DNA of 64,000 nucleotides from Irpex lacteus (taxonomy: Eukaryota; Basidiomycota; Agaricomycetes; Polyporales; Irpicaceae). The notes beneath the pieces were generated by a model. That model saw nothing but the letters and a program-made list of their open reading frames with translations, was not told the origin of the DNA and made no database searches. Below are positions 12,250-24,244 of the stretch, one piece after another (the first letter of the stretch is position 1; every line of letters begins with the position of its first letter). The stretch is taken from positions 1 to 64,000 of the forward strand of contig MQVO02000056.1 in NCBI GenBank assembly GCA_001986395.2, in the 5' to 3' direction. Position numbers and translations under genes: made by a program.

Positions 12250-12883
12250 AAGGATCTCGATCTTCTCTGTCCTTATGCTGCCTTCTGTACCTTTGTGTTG
12301 GTGCCTGTGTTTCTCCCCTTGTAACGTTCTCTGGATCTTCTCTCTCAGTTCTTCACCATCGCTCACACACTTCCGGACCCTTCTCACATTCACCATTTTC
12401 CCTTCAAATTCACGACCCCAATGACAAAAGTAATGAACCACGTTCCCTGACATTTGGTTTGACTGCCTTCGTTTCCTCTCATCTATGCATCCATTCATCT
12501 ACCCTCACACCGCAAAACATCACTATCATTCATTGCATCTCCATCTGTACTTTTAACCCTCACATATGCCTGTCCATCTCGACTTTGTCGCGCATATAAC
12601 TAACAGGCTTTGTCTTCCGAGGTCCTGGTAGTTATACTCGCGGTGTATCATATCTGTTTCACGATCTCGGCTCACAGATTGCGCTCGATGCGCCTCCACT
12701 TCGTGTAACACGCGAAACTCGTCAATTGAAGGTGTGAGGTAGTAAAACAACATAGTTTGTGAGAACAACAGGATACGATGACCATGGAGCCGACATAGTA
12801 ATGTTTGAGCCATACAACAGGAAACCCAGAGCCAAGACCAACGTCGTCAGACGCCTTTTGGGGATTAATCGTTTTGATCGTCT
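12250..12883. other. Convergent 3' intergenic region, nothing seen
   Basis: This lies between the stop codons of the orphan protein (+) and the secreted protein (-). It is pyrimidine-rich on the plus strand from 12270 to 12590, consistent with a 3' untranslated region. No supported gene. Confidence 0.4.
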
Positions 12884-13647
12884 TCAAGGGAATGTCAGAA
12901 TATATTCCTTCATCTCTTGCTCCCAGTTGCATTGCGGTAAGCCGTTGATGTCACCAGAGTCAGAGCCCCCGCAGATCTGTTCAAGCCAGATAGGAACGTT
13001 CGCCATAGCCTCTTTCAGCTTCTCCTTCGCGTCTTCCTCGCGCTTTGTCGGGACTGGCACCGTACTGAGACCGCCACTTGAACGACGAGTCTTCGACTTC
13101 CCACCGGCGCGACGAACCACTTCACGCTCGACTTGCTTGTACGAGTCCGAGTCCGGCGTCGACAGTTCCTTGAGCAGATGTCTCGTCTGGTTGAACGCGA
13201 TGTATCGCAGTTTGCCGTAGAAGTGCACTAGAGAACCGGGCGTGCCGCAGACGAGGGGGCAGTCGGGGTTGGGACAGCCATCGGGCTCGACGCCGTCGTC
13301 GTCGAGACATTTGCCGTGGAAGTAGCTGGGGAAGATGGCAACTTCCATACCATCGTAGGCGTGGTCTGCGTAGGCGTTTGTGATGGGCTCGAGGAAATGC
13401 ATGGCGGATTGGGGTGTTGGGGTGTCAGGGACGAACTTGGATATTTGGCTGGCCTGAGGCGGGTTAATGGAGGGAGTGGGGGAAGATCAAAAGAAGTGCG
13501 TACAACTGTCATCATTACCCGCTCGACAGGTGCGCTGTAGTTGCCCAAGAACGCATTGGTGATGCCCACAATACAGTCACCTTCGCAAGCAGAGACGGTC
13601 GCCGGCACCATAAGGAAAGCCAGAAGCAGAACATTAGAGCGGCGCAT
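12884..13647 (-). CDS. Secreted small protein with cysteine-rich N-terminal part
   Basis: Exons 13504-13647 and 12884-13453 give 237 residues. The first 20 residues (basic MRRSN, hydrophobic LLLAFLMV, then VSA) are a clear signal peptide, followed by CEGDCIVG at the mature N-terminus. Cysteines cluster there and around residues 85-110 (GKCLDDDG, PNPDCPLVCGTPG) and once near the C-terminus in ICGGSDSG, a pattern typical of disulfide-bonded secreted proteins. The middle contains a basic linker rich in R and K. I do not know the family; Agaricomycetes encode many proteins of this kind. It is divergent from the sedolisin gene, which is also secreted. Confidence 0.75.
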
Positions 13648-14659
13648 GCTGATATGTCCTAAGGGGTATAGAATTAGATGTGAGAAGGTAAAGTAGAGGT
13701 GTTAGGATGAACAACACGGAAGTTTAGGTGAAGGTTGGGTTTCACCGCAACCGAACTTGTGACGGTCGTTGTTTGGTGATGTTTGATAATCTTCCCACAC
13801 CTGCCGACCCGGCGCCCGACCTTTCTTTCTCCTACATACACGTCTTCGTCGACCTCGTATAGATGCTTTGACGAGAAAATGTACACAAGGTCTGTGGTCA
13901 CATTTTTGCCGGAGATGTTATGTAGCCACGACGGGCTTGTCCGGGCCCAGCGTTGCCAATAACCTCCGCTCGACATGCGTTTCCGTGGGTACGTCTCTTC
14001 TTATTTCCCATCTTCTTGATCTGCTCATATACCTTTCTACAGGGCGATACTCTGATACTCTGAGCGTCGCAGCTTGCGAGCCATATGTACCAGCAGGCGG
14101 TACACTGCGTTTCCAAGCACCGATCTTCCAGGCATAGTCCTTTTGTTCACAGGCTGATACGGTGATGTCCAGACGGGAGCAAAATACAACAGCAATGTCA
14201 GTCGGTATATGCCTTCTGGACACAACGCCGCATGATCGCCAACATAACGTCCTTGTGGCCCACGTCGTCGTAGGTTCTCGCTGGGTCTTTGGTTCACTCG
14301 CATGTCGACAACTGTAGGACGACTGGTTCTCGAACATGCGGTCAAGCTCACGATAAGTGGCTAACAAACTTCCACTGATACTCCGGAAGCCTTCTTACCC
14401 GTCTTCTCATGAGAAAACAACACCCATTGCGCTCATATTCAACGATGTGCATAGACATGTTTCGGTCTTCTTTCGTGATTGGCGCCACATTTATAGCGCA
14501 ACTCGAAGACTTCTTCGAACCACATACGGATACATGGTGCATGTGATCTACTAGCATGACCATGCGCCGTTATCTCGCTCTCGAGTATTCATGCCATATT
14601 TTTTTCTGCCTACATCATTCGTCCTCGCGCCCGATTGCGCCGATATTACCCATGCGGAG
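13648..14659. other. Divergent intergenic region, no supported gene
   Basis: About 1 kb separates two secreted-protein genes on opposite strands. Several open frames of 70-150 codons overlap on both strands between 13900 and 14370, but none has domain features. One plus-strand segment (ATG at 13976) has a good intron-like gap 13991-14041 but encodes only a few dozen residues, so it is left uncalled. Confidence 0.35.
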
Positions 14660-14668
14660 TATATAATA
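14660..14668 (+). promoter_or_regulatory. Probable TATA box of the sedolisin gene
   Basis: TATATAATA lies 86-94 nt upstream of the start codon, correctly oriented, with a pyrimidine-rich stretch between it and the ATG. A distance of this size fits basidiomycete core promoters with short leaders. Confidence 0.55.
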
Positions 14669-14753
14669 GAGAGGGTCCCATGTCGTCAAGAACGAAGGCT
14701 CACTACCTTGTACCCATCTCTCTCCGGGACAAGACCTCTCTCGCGTAGACAAG

Positions 14754-16847
14754 ATGGTCTCCAAGCTCCTAGTATTATCCGCTTTCTTCACCCTCGCGCT
14801 GTCGAAGCCTCATGCTCGCAGCTTAACGGTGCACGAAGCTGCTGTTGTCAGCACGCCGAGAGGTTTTGTCCGCACTGCTCCGGTGTCTGCGAACTCCACT
14901 ATCAAGCTCAGGATTGCTCTCGCACCGAAGGACCCCGAGGGGCTCGTCAACGCGTTGTACGATGTTAGCGACCCGAGCAGCAACCTCTATGGTGCGCACC
15001 TCACGAAGGAGGAGGTACGAAAATGTCCAGTTTTCTCTTTTACCTGATAATTGCTGAACGACAAAATTCATAGGCTGCGGCATTTGTTGCTCCTGCTGCT
15101 GAAACCGTTGAGAAGGTTAACGAGTGGTTGAAGGAGAACGGTGTCACTGCGACCCCGCTCACCGACGCTGGTGACTGGCTGAGCATCCAGCTCCCCGTCT
15201 CGAAAGCAAACGAGATGCTCGACGCCGACTTCTCCGTCTTCACTCACCCTACCACCAACAAGCAGACCGTTCGCACTCTCAGCTACTCTATCCCAGACAG
15301 CTTGAAGGGTCACATCGACGTCATTCACCCGACAGTCAGGTAAGTAGGAAGTCAAAATTATACAGAATTAGATTAAAGACGTTGCCTATAGCTTCCCAAG
15401 CCCCAAGGGACGTAAACCAATCGTGCACTCTGTGTCCGCCAACAACGACGCCCGTAGAGCAGCGGATGCCACCTGCAGCTCTTCTGGCATTACTCCTGGA
15501 TGCGTCCAGACTTTGTACGGTGTCCCCACCACCCTTGCCAAGTCGTCAAAAAACCAGCTGGCCGTCAGCGGTTTCATTGAGCAATTCGCTCAGCAGAAGG
15601 ATTTGACGGTGCGGGCAGATTCGTTGCGTATGGATACCATTCTAATAAACGACGGTTATGATGTTTAGACTTTCTTGAAGCAGTTCCGCCCTGACCTGCC
15701 TTCATCCACTGCCTTCACCCTGCAGACTCTTGATGGTGGTCGTAACCCTCAGGGCAACAACGAAGCCGGCGTTGAAGCCGTAAGTCCCCCTTGGACTAGT
15801 GTGATTATTAGTTTATCTCACGATGCCTCTCAGAATCTTGACATCCAGTATACCATCGGCATCGCCTCCGGCGTTCCAACGACTTTCATCTCCGTTGGTG
15901 AGAACTTCCAGGACGGAGACCTCGAAGGTTTCTTGGACATCATCAACTTCTTGAACAACGAGAGCAGCCCACCTCAGGTGCTCACTACCAGTTATGGCGA
16001 TGACGAGCCAGATGTCTCGAAATCGTTGACGAAGTATGTCTCCTTTAACTCTGTCACCGCCCCACCTTTTCTAATATGACATTTAGCACCTTGTGTAATG
16101 CTTATGCACAACTCGGTACTCGTGGTGTGTCTATCCTCTTTGCTTCAGGAGATGGTGGTGTCGGTGGTGGTTCGTCTGGCGAGCGCTGCACGACGTTCAT
16201 CCCAACATTCCCTAACAACTGCCCATTGTATGTATCTCAAAGCACTTAATACCTATTCTCATCTAACTAACGTCTTTAACTAGCATCACCAACGTTGGTG
16301 CGACTCAACTCTCCGGTTCTACCAGCGAGACATCCGCGTCCTTCTCCTCTGGTGGTTTCTCCAACTTCTTCGGCATCCCCTCCTACCAAGCTTCCGCCGT
16401 ATCAAGCTTCCTCACCACTCTCGGCAACACCGACTCTGGCAAGTTCAACCGATCTGGGCGTGCCATTCCCGATGTCGCCGCCATCGGCACGAACCTCGAG
16501 ATCGTCGTCAACGGACGCACTGAGCTTGTCGATGGCACGAGTTGCTCGAGTCCCATCTTTGCAGGTATCGTCGCGCTGATCAATGATGAGTTGATCTCTG
16601 CTGGAAAGAGCCCGCTCGGATTTTTGAACCCGTTCTTGTATGCTAACCCGGGGGCATTCAACGACATCACCACTGGTGAGTAGATTTGATGTTTTTGGGT
16701 TGAAAGAGGTGAACTAATCACTATCGCGTAGGCTCCAACCCAGGATGCAATACGAACGGCTTCCCTGCCGTTAAGGGATGGGACCCTGTCACCGGACTCG
16801 GCACACCTAACTTCGCTGCCCTTAGGAAGGCTGCTGGTCTCTCATGA
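14754..16847 (+). CDS. Secreted sedolisin-family tripeptidyl peptidase (S53)
   Basis: Eight exons: 14754-15014, 15074-15339, 15392-15608, 15669-15779, 15834-16033, 16087-16227, 16284-16675 and 16732-16847; 567 residues, the usual length. Residues 1-17 are a signal peptide. A prodomain of about 175 residues precedes the catalytic domain. The S53 catalytic residues are visible: Glu284 and Asp288 in EANLD, oxyanion Asp374 in SGDGG and the nucleophile Ser485 in GTSCSSP. The C-terminal calcium-site region (FNDITTG...GWDPVTGLGTP) is present. An in-frame stop at 15666-15668 lies inside intron 3, so it does not break the gene. The enzyme cleaves tripeptides from N-termini at acidic pH and serves extracellular protein digestion. 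Confidence 0.95.
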
Positions 16848-17183
16848 TCAGGATTTCTTTGGATTACTAAGAACCATTCTGTATATCACTGTATTCCGCT
16901 GCGTGTATCATGTCATGCGGTATTCCCGGACCTTGTTAAAATGTAATGTTGTACAACTCGCTGGGACACGTTCGGTCGTGATCGAGCTGTGACTAAAACA
17001 AACGATCAAAAGTCCATTTTCACGAGCCCAATAAGTCCAGTAGCAATTTACAAGAAACAGTATACAAGAAACGATACAGCTGATCCACGTCCCAATGTCC
17101 ATAACGTAAAGTCCCAATGATAAATCATAAACAAATCGCACAACGAACCCGACTCATCTCCTGCTGTCGTAAATCAGTCTTCG
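16848..17183. other. Convergent 3' intergenic region, nothing seen
   Basis: 336 bp between the stop codons of the sedolisin gene (+) and kinase paralogue 2 (-). AT-richer than the genes, as expected for 3' untranslated sequence. Confidence 0.4.
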
Positions 17184-18982
17184 TCAAAGCTCACGCGGAA
17201 TGCCAAGCACGTCGTACAACCGCTCAAATGAGCACGCAAACTCGTGTGCCTGTGGCTCTCTCCTGTCCATACTGCGCTGCCAACGAACGTTACGATCTTC
17301 CTCCTCTGACACTACAAAGTCTGAGGCCGAGAATGAATTCTCGTATTCATGTGAGGATGCGGTGCAAGGCGGCGGGGGTGGGACTGGGTAGATGGGCCCT
17401 TGTGATTCTTCTGTGTTTACAGAGTTTGTCAGTATCATTCATAAGACAAAGACAGATGGGTAACATATTGCACTTCAGAAAAGGTATGGAGGACGTACGT
17501 TCGGCCAGTATGTCCCAATGAATGCCTTGAAAGTAGGGATGGAGTATTGCCTCTTCGGCAGTGATACGTCGCCGAGGTGAATAGTCGAGCATCTACAGCA
17601 GTGGAAACGTTTGGAATCAGATCACAATGCGACGGAAGATATAAGTAGCCCGCGCCCACTTACACGTCTCAGCAGGTCAGCCAAGAGCGGATCAAATGAC
17701 TCCACTGCCTGCCAGTCAAACGCCTTATGAGAACCTGCTAATATCCTGTTCCTCGTCTCTTCTCTGGACGACGAATGGAACCACGGGTTGAGCGAGCCGA
17801 CAACGATCTCGTAGATTACCAATCCCATCGCCCAGACGTCCACCGCACACGTATACCTCAACCTCTCGCTCTCAGGCAAAGGTACAAGTTCGTGCGTTAA
17901 GTGCTCGTAGTCGGAGACGATATGCATCAAGATCATCTCAGGTGCCTCGTACACCTCCGTCCCGCAGAGCGAGTCCACCCCGAACCCCAACTCAGCGAGA
18001 TCGACTCCGGGAGGTGCGACGTATGCTAAGCCAAAGTCTGCAAGAACGAGGTGGCCGTTTTTGGAGATGAGGATGTTGGGGGGCTTAATGTCGCGGTGCA
18101 TGATGCCGAGAGAATGAGCATTCGCAATGGCTTGGATCTGAGTTCAACAAGATAGGATAGCGAGTTAGCGAGACAAAGAATATATGGTATATGTGAACGA
18201 CGTACGAGTTGGGCGGCGATGTATCTCATCGCATATGACGGGTGTGCCAGGTTTCGTTGCTCGAGGAGCGTGTAGATGTCTCCATGATAAAGTGGCTGTG
18301 ACCATCCCATAATGTTGTCAGTTATATACTTGTGAGGACTTCCCGGAAATATGAAATCCAACGAACGAACACTCACCATGACAAAATATATGTTCTCCTC
18401 GTCACACCACGCCTTTACCAACCCCACCAGCCCCGACTCACAGGAGCTTGCTTGCATGATCCTCTCCATCGCCTCCTTCTCCTTCAACACCAAGTCCCTG
18501 CCTTCGGCATGCCGATACAGATAGTCCTTGTTCATCACCTTGATAGCCACCTCTACCAGCTCCTCTTGTCCCGGACCAAGCACGAAGGCTCGCATAACGC
18601 GTCCAAAGCTGCCACTTCCTAGCTCGCCCGTCACTTTGAATCGGGCGCCATTGTGTTCGAGTATACGAGGTGCAGGTTCGTTGGAGGCGACTTCGACCGG
18701 GCAGGGCGCAATCGCACCCGCTGGCCATTGAAGACGGAAACCGCGTGATGGGTAGAGTCGACCTACGCTAGGTTCTGTGGGAGGGGGTGTGATGGGATAG
18801 CGGGCGAGGTTTGGGAGTTGTAGGCCAGGAGGGTATGTGGGAGCCTTGTGTATAGGCCGTGGAACGATTGGCTCAGAAAGATGAATATCTTGAACATCGG
18901 CATCGGTCGAATCAATTTCTTCGTGTGCTGATGGGGTGAAGCCTGCGTATGCGAATGAAGGGAGCTCCGTAATGGTGTCCAT
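17184..18982 (-). CDS. Serine/threonine protein kinase (AGC-like), paralogue 2
   Basis: Exons 18377-18982, 18206-18295, 17664-18137, 17499-17592 and 17184-17410 give 496 residues. Kinase motifs: GSGSFGRV near residue 122, VAIKVM lysine 148, HRDIKPPN near 246, ADFGLAY and EAPE; the activation segment has a long insertion (GVDLAELGFGVD). A C-terminal acidic and proline-rich tail of 75 residues replaces the long tail of paralogue 1. Introns sit at the same places as in the other kinases of this type: after IYFVM, before the helix leading to HRD, and before MLDYSPRRR. The last two exons are specific to this copy. The frame is open upstream of ATG 18982 to about 19090, so a longer N-terminus spliced from the 19-kb repeats is possible. 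Confidence 0.88.
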
Positions 18983-19084
18983 GTTCCGTTCGGCGAGGGC
19001 AGCTAGATAGTTAAAATGGATATCAATATGGTAGGTGAATAGAGGATTCTGTGTGTGATGTGCGTCACTAGTATTTAGTTGAGA

Positions 19085-19690
19085 AGCATTATGTGCAGAG
19101 AGCTTGGATGACGTGCCTTGACGTGAGGACGGAAACTGATAGCGATAACACAGCCAAGTCCTGATAATTTCTCGCACGCGAGATAGCCGTGTAACATATG
19201 GGAGATACTACCCAGTGTATATTGTAGATTTGGCTCGCATAGTATGAGCCGTTCTACTGGTCCGAGCGCGTCCAAGGTCCCGTATGCAGATGTAGCGGGG
19301 ATAGCCGCAGGTGTCTTTGTGATGAACCTGGACAAGTACCAGGAAAGTGTAGGATCCTATCAATTGGGTATGTCGTGAATATGTAGTCGCAAAATGCGAA
19401 GAGCTTGGATGACTTGCCTTGACATGCGGACGGAAACCAAGTGTGGTAGCGCAGTTGAGTCCTGATAGTTTCTCACACACGAGGTAACCATACAAGATAT
19501 GAGATATGCTGCCCGGTGTATACTCCAAATTTGGCTCGCATAGTATGAGCCGTTTCACTGGAGCATCGAGCGCACCCAAGCCTAACTTGAAGGTCCCGTA
19601 GGTAGAGGTAGTGGCTGCAGTTGGAGCCGTCTTTGAGACGAACCTCAGGAAGTAGCTGTGAGCGCGGGTGAACAGTTCGGGTAGCATATT
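19085..19690 (-). repeat. Tandem duplication of a protein-coding-like segment
   Basis: Two direct copies, about 19085-19330 and 19385-19690, are roughly 75-80 percent identical by eye. On the minus strand both encode RLILCEPNL, then S-I-S-H, GYL-CEKLSGL and FRPHVKA in the same relative frame. The length differences between copies near 19565-19600 are multiples of three. Frame-preserving indels suggest coding constraint at some time. Each copy ends in AAG followed by GCAAGT or GCACGT, which could be a rare GC-AG splice donor. Confidence 0.65.
19208..19687 (-). CDS. Hypothetical open frame spanning the upstream repeat copy
   Basis: The frame starts at ATG 19687 (MLPELFTRAHSYFLRF) and stays open for 159 codons, covering the upstream copy of the duplicated segment. 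I do not recognise the protein. It could be an independent short gene, or the 5' exons or leader of kinase paralogue 2, since the downstream copy could splice onto the open frame that leads into that kinase. Start and splicing are undecided. Confidence 0.3.
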   Translation of the reverse strand: MLPELFTRAHSYFLRFVSKTAPTAATTSTYGTFKLGLGALDAPVKRLILCEPNLEYTPGSISHILYGYLVCEKLSGLNCATTLGFRPHVKASHPSSSHFATTYSRHTQLIGSYTFLVLVQVHHKDTCGYPRYICIRDLGRARTSRTAHTMRAKSTIYTG

Positions 19691-19717
19691 GACGTCTTGA
19701 TTATAATGAACTAACAC

Positions 19718-20923
19718 GGAGAGCTTGAGAGCGATGGAAGGGAGGGCGAGGGATGGATGCCACTAGACCAATCAACCTCTTATACAACAGCCATGGCCAT
19801 GATTTTAGCTCAGTCCTGCAGATCAATGGCAAGCAGAGTATAGAGTAAAACGTGCTTCGTGTCCTGGAGGGCCTTGATGTCTGTCCGTGCGTTGGCCATG
19901 GCCACTGGCCATGTTCCGCATTTATGGCCTACGCCGTTCGGTGCCTGGCGGTAGAACAAGGTGAACGAGCGACTCATGGCTCATCCAGGTCCAATAACAT
20001 AACGGCGACGCCTGTGCCGAAGTCCGAGGAGGTTAAGTAGTGGCAAACCCATCAACACTGCTTGGACATGGACGAGGAAGACTCAAGAGTACCGAGTGGC
20101 GGGCGTCTCTTTATAGCGCCCTCAGCGTGACAATCAGACACATCGTGTCACATGTGCCAGTCACCTTACACGTTAACTTGAAATAACGCGGCTGCATGTG
20201 CATTGTTGCCTGGATGGTCATCTCTTGTTCTTAACATCTTGCACATTACTTTAACCTATCATATGAAACACAAGACTATATATTTATAAGTCACGCACGA
20301 CGCCGGCCTGCAGATTTGTTGGCAAGTGGCTGTGGGTAGTAGCCAGTGGTAGGCGATGTCCGAAGACTCTGACACTTATCCAGACCAAAACCCATGTTCA
20401 GTGGTCTTCTGCTTAAGATGTTTTACGCTGACGCGTCACATCCGTAAGTCACCATTCTAATCATTTGTCATTTTGTCCTCGACGCGGACTTACTTACGGT
20501 AAATCGAGCACTACGACGCTGGGATCTCTCGGCCTTCTGGGATGTCTGAGGAGACTACAGCGGCGTATATAGCATGATAGCTGTGAATCGGACACCATTG
20601 AGCCTACTGCACGCTATGACACGCTGAAATGCAATCTCCTCTTGCAAATCGTGAGAAACTGCCTGTTTAGGTCCTATTAAAATATACCTGCCCCTTTGGG
20701 AAGGTACGGGATATGCCGAGCGGGTGTCAAACTCGAAACGTTGAAACTCGTTGCTTATACTCGCACAGCCATATCGTAGAAATATCGCCATCCACATACA
20801 CCTAATTTCTATCTCTATTGCTACAGTGAGTATATTTATTTTCTTTACCTACATACCGTGGATCTTTCCTATCAGTAGTCTTCGTCTCGGCGTACGGTCA
20901 CGACTCTCGATACTGATTTCAAT
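19718..20923. other. Intergenic, no gene seen; TGGCCA cluster
   Basis: TGGCCA occurs at 19794-19799, 19893-19898, 19899-19904 and 19906-19911, upstream of the minus-strand kinase. The rest (19950-20900) has no supported frame and holds the promoter of the FunK1 gene at its right end. Confidence 0.35.
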
Positions 20924-23900
20924 ATGTTCACAGCCGCCACTATTGGCTACCAACGATCTATCGATATGAGCTCACTCCCAGGATCCTTGGATAAGGAACA
21001 ATGGGCAGAAGTAATGCTCAGGAAGTGGTATGGGCCGTACAAGCCGCATATGTTCTTGGAGAAGTTGATGCCTGTGTCGAAGCCTGTTCTCAGAAAGATG
21101 AGACAGGACGTTGAATTCCCCGCACCCGCGTGTGATAAACACAACGGATTTGATGTCGAGCCAAAGGATGATGAAAATTTTGTGCGTGCAGACTTCTAAA
21201 GCGGCTATGATTCACATGTCCTTCTAACTCTACTGCCATTAAATGTAGGAGGCGGCTGTAAGAGAGCATAATCTCTCGCCGAAGGTAAAATTTTGCCTGA
21301 TGTCTAATGGAAAGGCTATGGGAGATGTTCTACCGTCCCGCTGCGACGGGAATCTCTCCTCGTTGCCAGGTACGTTACGACCTGCTAGCGATGGTAATGA
21401 GGATTTTGAAGAGATACCTACTGACGATTCGATTCAATCGCTGGTATAGGGATAGGAGGCGCAACGGCTGAGGAGTTCCATACACCTGACTGGTCTTCGG
21501 ACTTCATCATCGTCGAATTTGAGAAGTCTTCCAAAATGAACCCGTTTTGGTCTGCCGCGAGCATCCAGACAACGGCTGATAAACGACAAGGAGCTGCTAT
21601 GGACCAGAAGATCGGCTTTGAGAAAGACAAGGTCGCTGGTGCGCTGAAGATCCGAGGCCAGATGGCTCACTACGCGGCTCTCGTGTTTTCTCGTCAACAT
21701 CGCACTCACCTCTTTCAGCTACTCGTATGTGGCCGTTGCGCGCGGTTCTTCTACTGGGATCACTCTGGCGCCATTGTCTCCGACTCGTTCGACTACGTAG
21801 AGAACGCACGCCTCCTTGCTCAGTTCTTCTGGCGCTATAACCACATGTCAGATGCTAAACGAGGCTTCGACTCCAGTGTCACAACTGCGTCCGCCGCGGA
21901 GAAGAGGACGTTTCGTGAAGCTATGAAGCAATTCCTACAGGACATGATAAATCCGGCAAGCTCACAGATTATACTACCTCACGCGGAAGACACGCTCAAC
22001 GACGAGTACCCTATTTCCAAGGTCACAGTGAAAGACGATGTTACGAAGGAGTCTGCCCAAGTTCTTATTCAGGCGCCCTTCTTCCTTCATCCACTTGTTA
22101 TTAGTCGCGCCACTCGTGGATACGTTGCCTATCACATCGCTCGCGCCGAGCTCATCTTCCTCAAAGATACCTGGCGAGTCGTACGTGCCGATCTGACCGC
22201 AGAGAGAACCGTCTATCACAAGCTTTCCGAGGCTGGTGTCTGCTTCGTACCCGAAATTCTTTCTGGTGGCGACGTGACCGTGAATGGGAAGAGTGACTCC
22301 ACACGCTGTTCGGATTGGACGAAGTTGCTCACGTTGGACGTAGCTCACAGTGAACCTAAAGAACACCAACACCACCGACTACTTCAGCCCTTGGCGTATC
22401 CCATCCAGTCGGCCGTCAACTCTAAACAAGCCGTCATTGCTTTTCGTGACTGTCTCAGAGGTTCGTGTTGATGAAAGGAGGTTTAATGTAAGCTGACAAA
22501 CTGCGTCTGTGGTTTATAGCAATAGTATCGGCGCACGAGAATTGTGCTCTACTTCATCGTGATATTAGTTGGTATAATGTCATGATGAAAATAATCGACG
22601 GCAAGGTCTCCGGTGTTTTGGCCGATTGGGAACTTGCCGGCGCAGTCGACGCTGATTCAGGTGAGGGACCGCCCTTGCGCATAGTACGTAGTCAATTCAA
22701 TGATCCTACTAGATGTCTTTATGCTAATCACTCAGCAGGGTACCTGGCTATCTATGTCAATTGCGCTACTCAAAGACCCTAAGAAGCCGCACAGATTACT
22801 GGACGACTTCGAGGCCCTGTTCTGGTCTTTGCTATACGGGTCTATCAAGTACTACCGTCATGAAAGTGATCATCTGCCATCAAACATATTTTACGAGAGC
22901 TATACAGAGACGCTGGAGGATGGCACTAATGCCCAAGTCGGTGGCGATAAAAAGTACTTCCTTCTCGAGAGCTTCGGGACAACTTTAACCTTCGCGAGCC
23001 GTCCACTCAATACTCTTCTCGGTAATATGGCAAGGCTCTGGAGAGATTACTATCATTTGTGCTTCATCTTGAAACCCTCGGACTTTCGGGCTACCTACCG
23101 CGACTCGACCTCAAATACCAAAGAGGCGCAACCTAACGTGAAGGAGGACTTAGGCGAAGACGTTTCTGACAAAGATACGACCAAAGACCCCCGGATCATT
23201 CACCAGCGGCTCGATGAACTTCGCGAGAAAGTGTCCAGACCGTCCACTTGGTTAAAGCTTTTCGAAAACGCCATCGACCAAGCTGGCTGGGAAAGCGACG
23301 ACAAAATGGCAAAGAATTGTATAGATGAACCTCTGGAACTGGAACCCATCAAAAATGCACTCGCGAAGTTACAGATCCTCCTTGTGGGGCCAGAAGTCGA
23401 TACTACTCGAGAATTAGAGAGCACGGACGTCCTCAGCCAAAAGGAGAACGTGAAAGCAGACTACAACAGCTGCGTCCATGAAGATTTTACGACCAAAAAT
23501 GATACCGACGTGGGGGCCGAATGCCAGCCTACCATAGCTCCGAGCGCTGCATTGTCGAAATCTTCCCCGCCACCCCGCCCGCCTCTGTCCCCTATCACCA
23601 TGCACTTTGGCAGTCCCACGCGCCTCAAGCGTACCCTTGCGGAGATGTCTCCCACCTCCCCGAACTCGAACAACACTGACGCTATCCCCGCACCCCGGTC
23701 GAAGAAGTCGAGAACGACGAACTTGAAGTCTGAATCAACGAATAGGATGACCAGATCATCGTCGCGGAAGGCAGTAGTTGCCCATCCACCGGAAGCTGCA
23801 TGCTCAAAGCCGGGAAAGGAGACGCGAGCTCACACACGCCGCCATGCACCGAGAAAGATTCGTATCGAAGATGAAGGTGCGGGCCACCCAAGGCGAGAAG

Positions 23901-23938
23901 GCTTACGGCCTCGTCGCGCAATTAAATATACGGCTTAA
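20924..23938 (+). CDS. FunK1-type fungal protein kinase
   Basis: Exons 20924-21181, 21249-21369, 21450-22460, 22520-22683 and 22739-23938 give 917 residues. ATG 20966 is an alternative start. The family is recognised by IRGQMAHYAALVFSRQHRTH, ARFFYWDHSGAI with SDSFDY, then the catalytic loop LHRDISWYNVM and LADWELAG, followed by GTWLSMSIALLKDPKKPH and DDFEALFWSLLY. The DWE in place of DFG is normal for FunK1. FunK1 kinases are a group expanded in multicellular fungi, and their substrates are unknown. Here the C-terminal 330 residues are long, charged and end in strongly basic RKIR and RRAIKYTA stretches, suggesting a nuclear protein. Confidence 0.93.
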
Positions 23939-24244
23939 TGGCGTGCATTGAAAGAATGTTTGCACAGAGTGGATATCGAGCGGGCTGATTTGGACTCCCG
24001 CGTGTATATATAGATACTCATATCTCTGTCCCACATCCTTGAAAGAGTTGCTGGATGTTGTGTATTGCTTGAAACAGACATAAACGCTCCTACGGGTTCT
24101 GCCTCATGTGGCCTATATAAGTGTGGGCTCTAGCTAATAACGACGATGATTACTGTAAGATACGTTCAAGATATAAGACACGTGCATAATGAGAAAAGGA
24201 ACGGTATGACGGAACCTGGGTGATCGTGCTCTTGAAGAGCAGCT
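23939..24244. other. Convergent 3' intergenic region, nothing seen
   Basis: 306 bp between the stop codons of FunK1 (+) and kinase paralogue 3 (-), with no open frame of interest. Confidence 0.4.

Noticed and set aside
15600..15668. In-frame stop in the sedolisin gene, suggesting a pseudogene
   Set aside because: The stop lies in a 60-nt intron (15609-15668) with proper GT and TAG ends, and the frame resumes with TFLKQFRPD.
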